From: Dasyornis broadbenti
Lineage: Eukaryota > Chordata > Aves > Passeriformes > Dasyornithidae
NCBI GenBank assembly: GCA_013397935.1
Contig: VZRN01001103.1
Coordinates: 544,284-608,283 of the forward strand
Length of the DNA: 64,000 bases
Direction: 5' to 3'
Positions 60,668 through 64,000 of this stretch are shown one piece after another; positions within the stretch are counted from its first letter, which is position 1; each line of letters begins with the position of its first letter. The notes under the pieces were generated by a model, which ran no database searches, had not been told where the DNA came from, and saw nothing but the letters and a program-made list of their open reading frames with translations. A program made the translations under genes and the position numbers.

Positions 60668-61746
60668 AAAAAAAAGAAAAGAAAAAGCAAACTAGGTCAC
60701 TTTCAAACCAAAACTGGCATTTGAAAGAGCAAGAAAAAAAGTTTCTTTTCTCAAATGTCAAAATGGAGCCTTGCTGCTCTTCTCAGAACTCTTTTTCTTC
60801 TCTTTCAGCTAAAACTAATTACACAGTTAACCCAAATTCGCCTGGAGTCTCAGTACCTCTTAATTGCAATTCAGGTGAATTTGCTACATCAAAAAAACTC
60901 CAGTCCAGCTCTGCCTGTGTGTGCGGTGACCTGTCCTGCTTGCTGCTCACCAAACACATACGGACAAGTATTTAATTCTACTCAATTAAGGTGTTGAGCA
61001 AGAGAATGTGTGAAACAACTTCTTGCAGGTCTGGCCAGCCAGGGAAGCACCATCTTCCCCATTCGTGGTTCATGCTAGTGAGACCTGGTAGTGGACTGAG
61101 GCAGGGGCTTGGGCTGTGCCATGCTGGGAGCCACTGGGAGCCAAATACCTCAGCGTGGGGCTGCTGCCCCTTCCTGCAGTCCCCCTCAGTATGATGGCAG
61201 CTGAGAGGTACCAGTGCTTGAGAAGTGCAGTGGGATGGCTCAGCCATGCTTTGCTTCGCTGTGGAGACAGAGCCCCATCCATCTCTTTCTTGGCCTCATT
61301 TCCTAAGGAGATGGTGCTGGTGTGATGGTGTCCCTCCATTGCTATCTGCCTGTCCCTCCCTGGAGTGCCCTGAATTAGAGTTGTGATAGCATTAAATTAC
61401 AAAAAATTCCTACAAATGATGATAAAGAAAATCAGAGACCGAGTAGAGATGACCAGCTGCCAGTGTGGTGGGTCTCATGGGACTCACCTCACCATGAAAT
61501 CAGCTCCATTGCTGCCATTTGGGATTTGTGTTTGCCCCAGACAGTGCTAAGGAAGATCCTTGTTGTCACCTCCTTTTCAGCATCTTCCAACAGAGGCAAA
61601 AACTTGTTGTTGCATCACAGCCCTGTTGTATGCTTCCTTAATAAAATAGAGGTTGCTGATACTGGAAGAACTCTATTCCCTTCCAAACCCATGTAATCCT
61701 GAAGGCCTAGGGATGCATTAAATGCCTGTATGTGCTACCCCACCAG
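58715..61746. other. Noncoding interval with poly(A) and possible regulatory words
   Basis: Contains a palindromic GGCAGTGTTT/AAACACTGCC pair around GGGC at 58,985-59,008, RUNX-like TGCGGT (about 59,349) and TGTGGTTA (about 59,409), and a long A-rich tract at 60,632-60,687. No exon can be supported. Confidence 0.45.
60632..60687 (+). repeat. A-rich tract, 33 uninterrupted A then (A)nG units
   Basis: A long poly(A) decaying into AAAAAG units, as in the tail of an old retrocopy or an A-rich simple repeat. The 400 bases to its left show no recognisable processed gene. The lysine-rich end of one open frame here comes from this tract. Confidence 0.95.
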
Positions 61747-61747
61747 G

Positions 61748-62290
61748 GATCACAGAACTATAGAATCACAGAATTGCTTGGTTTCGAAGGGACTTTAAAG
61801 ATCATCGAGTTCCAACACCCCTGCTGTGGACATGGGCATCATGCACTAGACCAGGTTGCTCAAAGCCCCATCCAGCCTGGCCTTGAACGCTTCCAGGGAT
61901 GAGACATCCACAGCTCCTTTGGGCAACCTGTGCCAGTGCCTCACCACCCTCACAGTAAAGAATTTCTTCCTAATATCTAATCTAAACCCTTTTTTATAAG
62001 CCATCTTCAGGTACTGGAAGGTGCTAAACGGTCTCTCTGAAGCCTTCTCTTCTCCAGGCTGAGCAACCCCAGCTTTCTCAGCCTGTCTTCATAGGAGAGG
62101 TGCTCCAGTCCTCTGGTCATCCTCATGGTGCTGCTTTGGACTCAGTCCAACATGTCCATGTCCTTGTGCTGAGGACCCCAGAGCTGAACACTGTACTCCA
62201 GGCGGGGTCTCACGAGGGCAGGGTAGAATCCCCTCCCTTGCCCTGCTGGCCACGCTGCTTTGGATGCAGCCCACGATGAGGTTGATGCCT
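61748..62290 (-). mobile_element. CR1 LINE, 5'-truncated 3' end, minus strand
   Basis: The longest CR1 copy in the window. It opens with terminal units (ATCACAGAACTATAGAATC), then CTAGACCAGGTTGCTCAAAG, CATCCAGCCTGGCCTTGAA, GGGCAACCTGTGCCAGTGCC, CAGGCTGAGCAACCCCAGC, TCCATGTCCTTGTGCTGAGG and GAACACTGTACTCCAGGCG in reverse-strand order, reaching into the end of the reverse-transcriptase-proximal region. Frames are broken. It looks less diverged than the copy at 31 kb. Confidence 0.97.
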
Positions 62291-62479
62291 TAGGATTTTA
62301 GCTTCTATATTTTTTGTGTATCTGTAATTTTAGTGTATAACTCTGGACACCATACAGGGTGCTAAAGCTCCTGTTCTCAGCATTTTCAGACAAAACAATT
62401 CCTCTAAAGCTTGGAATCCAGGGACACCTTATTGCCTCAGGCCCCAAGATATGTAAACAGTGAATTGGGGGGAGCAAAC

Positions 62480-62610
62480 TTGGAGTAATTGACATCATTA
62501 CCTGAAGCTGTAATTGGAGGATTAAAGCTCAATATGCAAATGGACAGTACTTACAAAGTATGAAAAACTTGTCACCCGTTGTCCATTTTGGGTGTAGCCC
62601 CTTGCCTGGG
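62480..62610. promoter_or_regulatory. Candidate regulatory block with octamer motif
   Basis: A perfect POU octamer ATGCAAAT at 62,534-62,541 lies among several TAATT words (AGTAATTGACA, CTGTAATTGGA) and a TTGTCCATTTTGG stretch. It directly follows the CR1 insertion. Motif-based call only. Confidence 0.22.
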
Positions 62611-63850
62611 CTTTGTCTGCCCTAAATGCACCTTGAAGGCTCTTCAATAAATTGAACTGCTTTTTATTCTCTTAACTCTGTCTAGCCTCTGTTTTAGCTA
62701 AGCCTGTCAAGGCATCAAAGTCCTCTGTAGGGCTGCTCTCTGTGAGTTATTCTCACTCTTACTCATATCTGGGATTGCCCAGATGCACAGGTCCAAGAAG
62801 TCAACGGAAGGAAAATGTCTCCATGTGGATTCCCAGGTGCAACAAACCTGTAGGTTGCACTGAATGACTGATAGTCAGGAAAATAATTTAGTGTCTACAC
62901 CAGAAAGGAACTTTTTAGGGTGGAGACCTCTTGTGTTAACTGCTCAATAATTTCTGTCCTTCCCTGGTGGCTCACAGCCGCTGCTCCAGTGCTGGGGCAG
63001 CTGTGAGAGCCAAGTTGCCAGTGGTGGCATTGCCTTGGAATGTATAACTGATTGTAACTTCTAGCCTGCAACTCCTGTCTGCAGAGGGGCTGAGATGTGG
63101 GAACAAGGGCCAGCAAGCCTGCCCACTCCCCTCACTGGCCAGGACCTGATCCTGGGCATGTAAAGCCAAGATACACAAGCACAATGCATGTCCTCATGAA
63201 ACATCACTTCATTCAGAAGTAAAACTGCATGCCTGCAAGTATGATGATGGATTAGGAATTTCTAAGTGTTGGTCAGAGTCACAACAGGAAACGGAAGAGG
63301 ACCAAGTGTTGGTGGCCTTTTGATGCAGTGGGGAGGCTTGTTGATGTGATAAGTTGAGGCTTGGTAGAGTCAGCAACATCTTGGTCCAACAACTCCCTGA
63401 GAGCCATGTGGGGTTTTTTCTCAATTTTTTTTAATTAATTTTCTTTTTTTTTCCTGAAACATTGACAAGATTTTCCTCTGCTGAGGTGAGCTTCTCAGCA
63501 GCTGGCTATGGTCTAGCAGCATGACAGATGCTCAGAGTATCTTTTGGTTATTCCCCAGAGAGAGCAGCAGGAGGCATTGCAAGCAGATCTTTGATGCTGC
63601 GGATCAGAGATGGACCCTGGTGAAAACTGGAAGCTGGATGAAACAAACTGGTTGTCTCATGGTGGGATCCACCCCTTTTCCAGTGTGAAAGGAGGTAGGA
63701 TATGATTGCTGGTTTTTAATCCACCCGGTGAAAATGCTGAGAGCCTTCCCAATGTGCTGCTGCCATTCACTGGGCTTGCAGAGATCCCAGGGGTTTTGCT
63801 GGGCTGTGTCCAGTGCCAGGTAGCACTTGGTGTGAAGGTGGGAAAGGTCT

Positions 63851-63884
63851 GACCCAACCTGACCCAACCCAACCCAACCCAACA
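63851..63884 (+). repeat. (AACCC)n short tandem repeat
   Basis: Units ACCCA/CCCAA repeat six times, with two CCTG interruptions at the left end. Confidence 0.9.
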
Positions 63885-64000
63885 CTGACACAGGCACTCG
63901 GTCTGCAGCTTGTTTTCCTTCTTTGGAGTGGCCTTTAAAAAAAAAAAAAGAAAAAAGGCCCCAACACCCATCTTTTGGCAAGTTAATGTGCCACTTGTGC

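Larger units (their letters stand above)
62291..64000. other. Noncoding right end of window
   Basis: Holds a homeodomain/POU-motif cluster at 62,480-62,610 and a pentamer repeat at 63,851-63,884. No exon can be supported. The last 400 bases have minus-strand frames without family resemblance. Confidence 0.45.

Noticed and set aside
1..64000. CRISPR arrays, operons, bacterial-type systems
   Set aside because: The repeats present are eukaryotic mobile elements and minisatellites; no regularly spaced direct repeats with unique spacers and no compact gene clusters exist.
13517..64000. Exons of PIWIL4 or AMOTL1, expected near FUT4 from mammalian gene order
   Set aside because: I scanned the open frames for recognisable PIWI or angiomotin sequence and saw none. 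They may lie beyond the window.

Overview
This is vertebrate nuclear DNA, almost certainly from a bird and probably a passerine. It has low gene density, AT-leaning noncoding sequence, several truncated CR1 LINE 3' ends, avian-type LTR sequence, and at about 35.7 kb a SINE with a tRNA-Ile-like head joined to a CR1-like tail (the architecture of the passerine TguSINE1 family). There is no bacterial-style gene organisation. Most open frames in the window look like chance ORFs or lie inside repeats.

Only one gene can be identified firmly: the 3' portion of a single-exon alpha-1,3-fucosyltransferase, best matched to FUT4, at about 12,725-13,516 on the plus strand. It is a Golgi enzyme that makes Lewis-x-type fucosylated glycans. 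Its 5' end (cytosolic tail, membrane anchor, stem and first part of the catalytic domain) is missing, because the GC-rich 5' region carries a 408-bp run of N (12,099-12,506) and a single N at 12,722 where recognisable homology stops.

Layout: 1-200, CpG-rich segment at the left edge, perhaps the promoter or first exon of a gene that continues out of the window. 200-10,871, noncoding, with a 72-bp repeat in two inverted copies (1.81 and 3.82 kb) and a minus-strand LTR fragment (5.05-5.44 kb). 10,872-11,991, a near-complete plus-strand LTR of the same family, directly upstream of FUT4. 12.0-13.5 kb, CpG island and FUT4. 13.5-about 17 kb, probable 3' UTR and downstream flank. 17-64 kb, gene-poor sequence with three CR1 copies, one SINE, a perfect 3 x 106-bp tandem repeat, minisatellites, a duplicated 320-bp segment (48.3 and 52.9 kb), some possible conserved regulatory blocks, and one unrecognised 129-codon ORF at 50.4 kb.

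No novel multi-gene system is visible. The points most worth checking are the LTR next to FUT4, the assembly state of the FUT4 5' end, the unknown ORF at 50.4 kb, and the SINE as a lineage marker.
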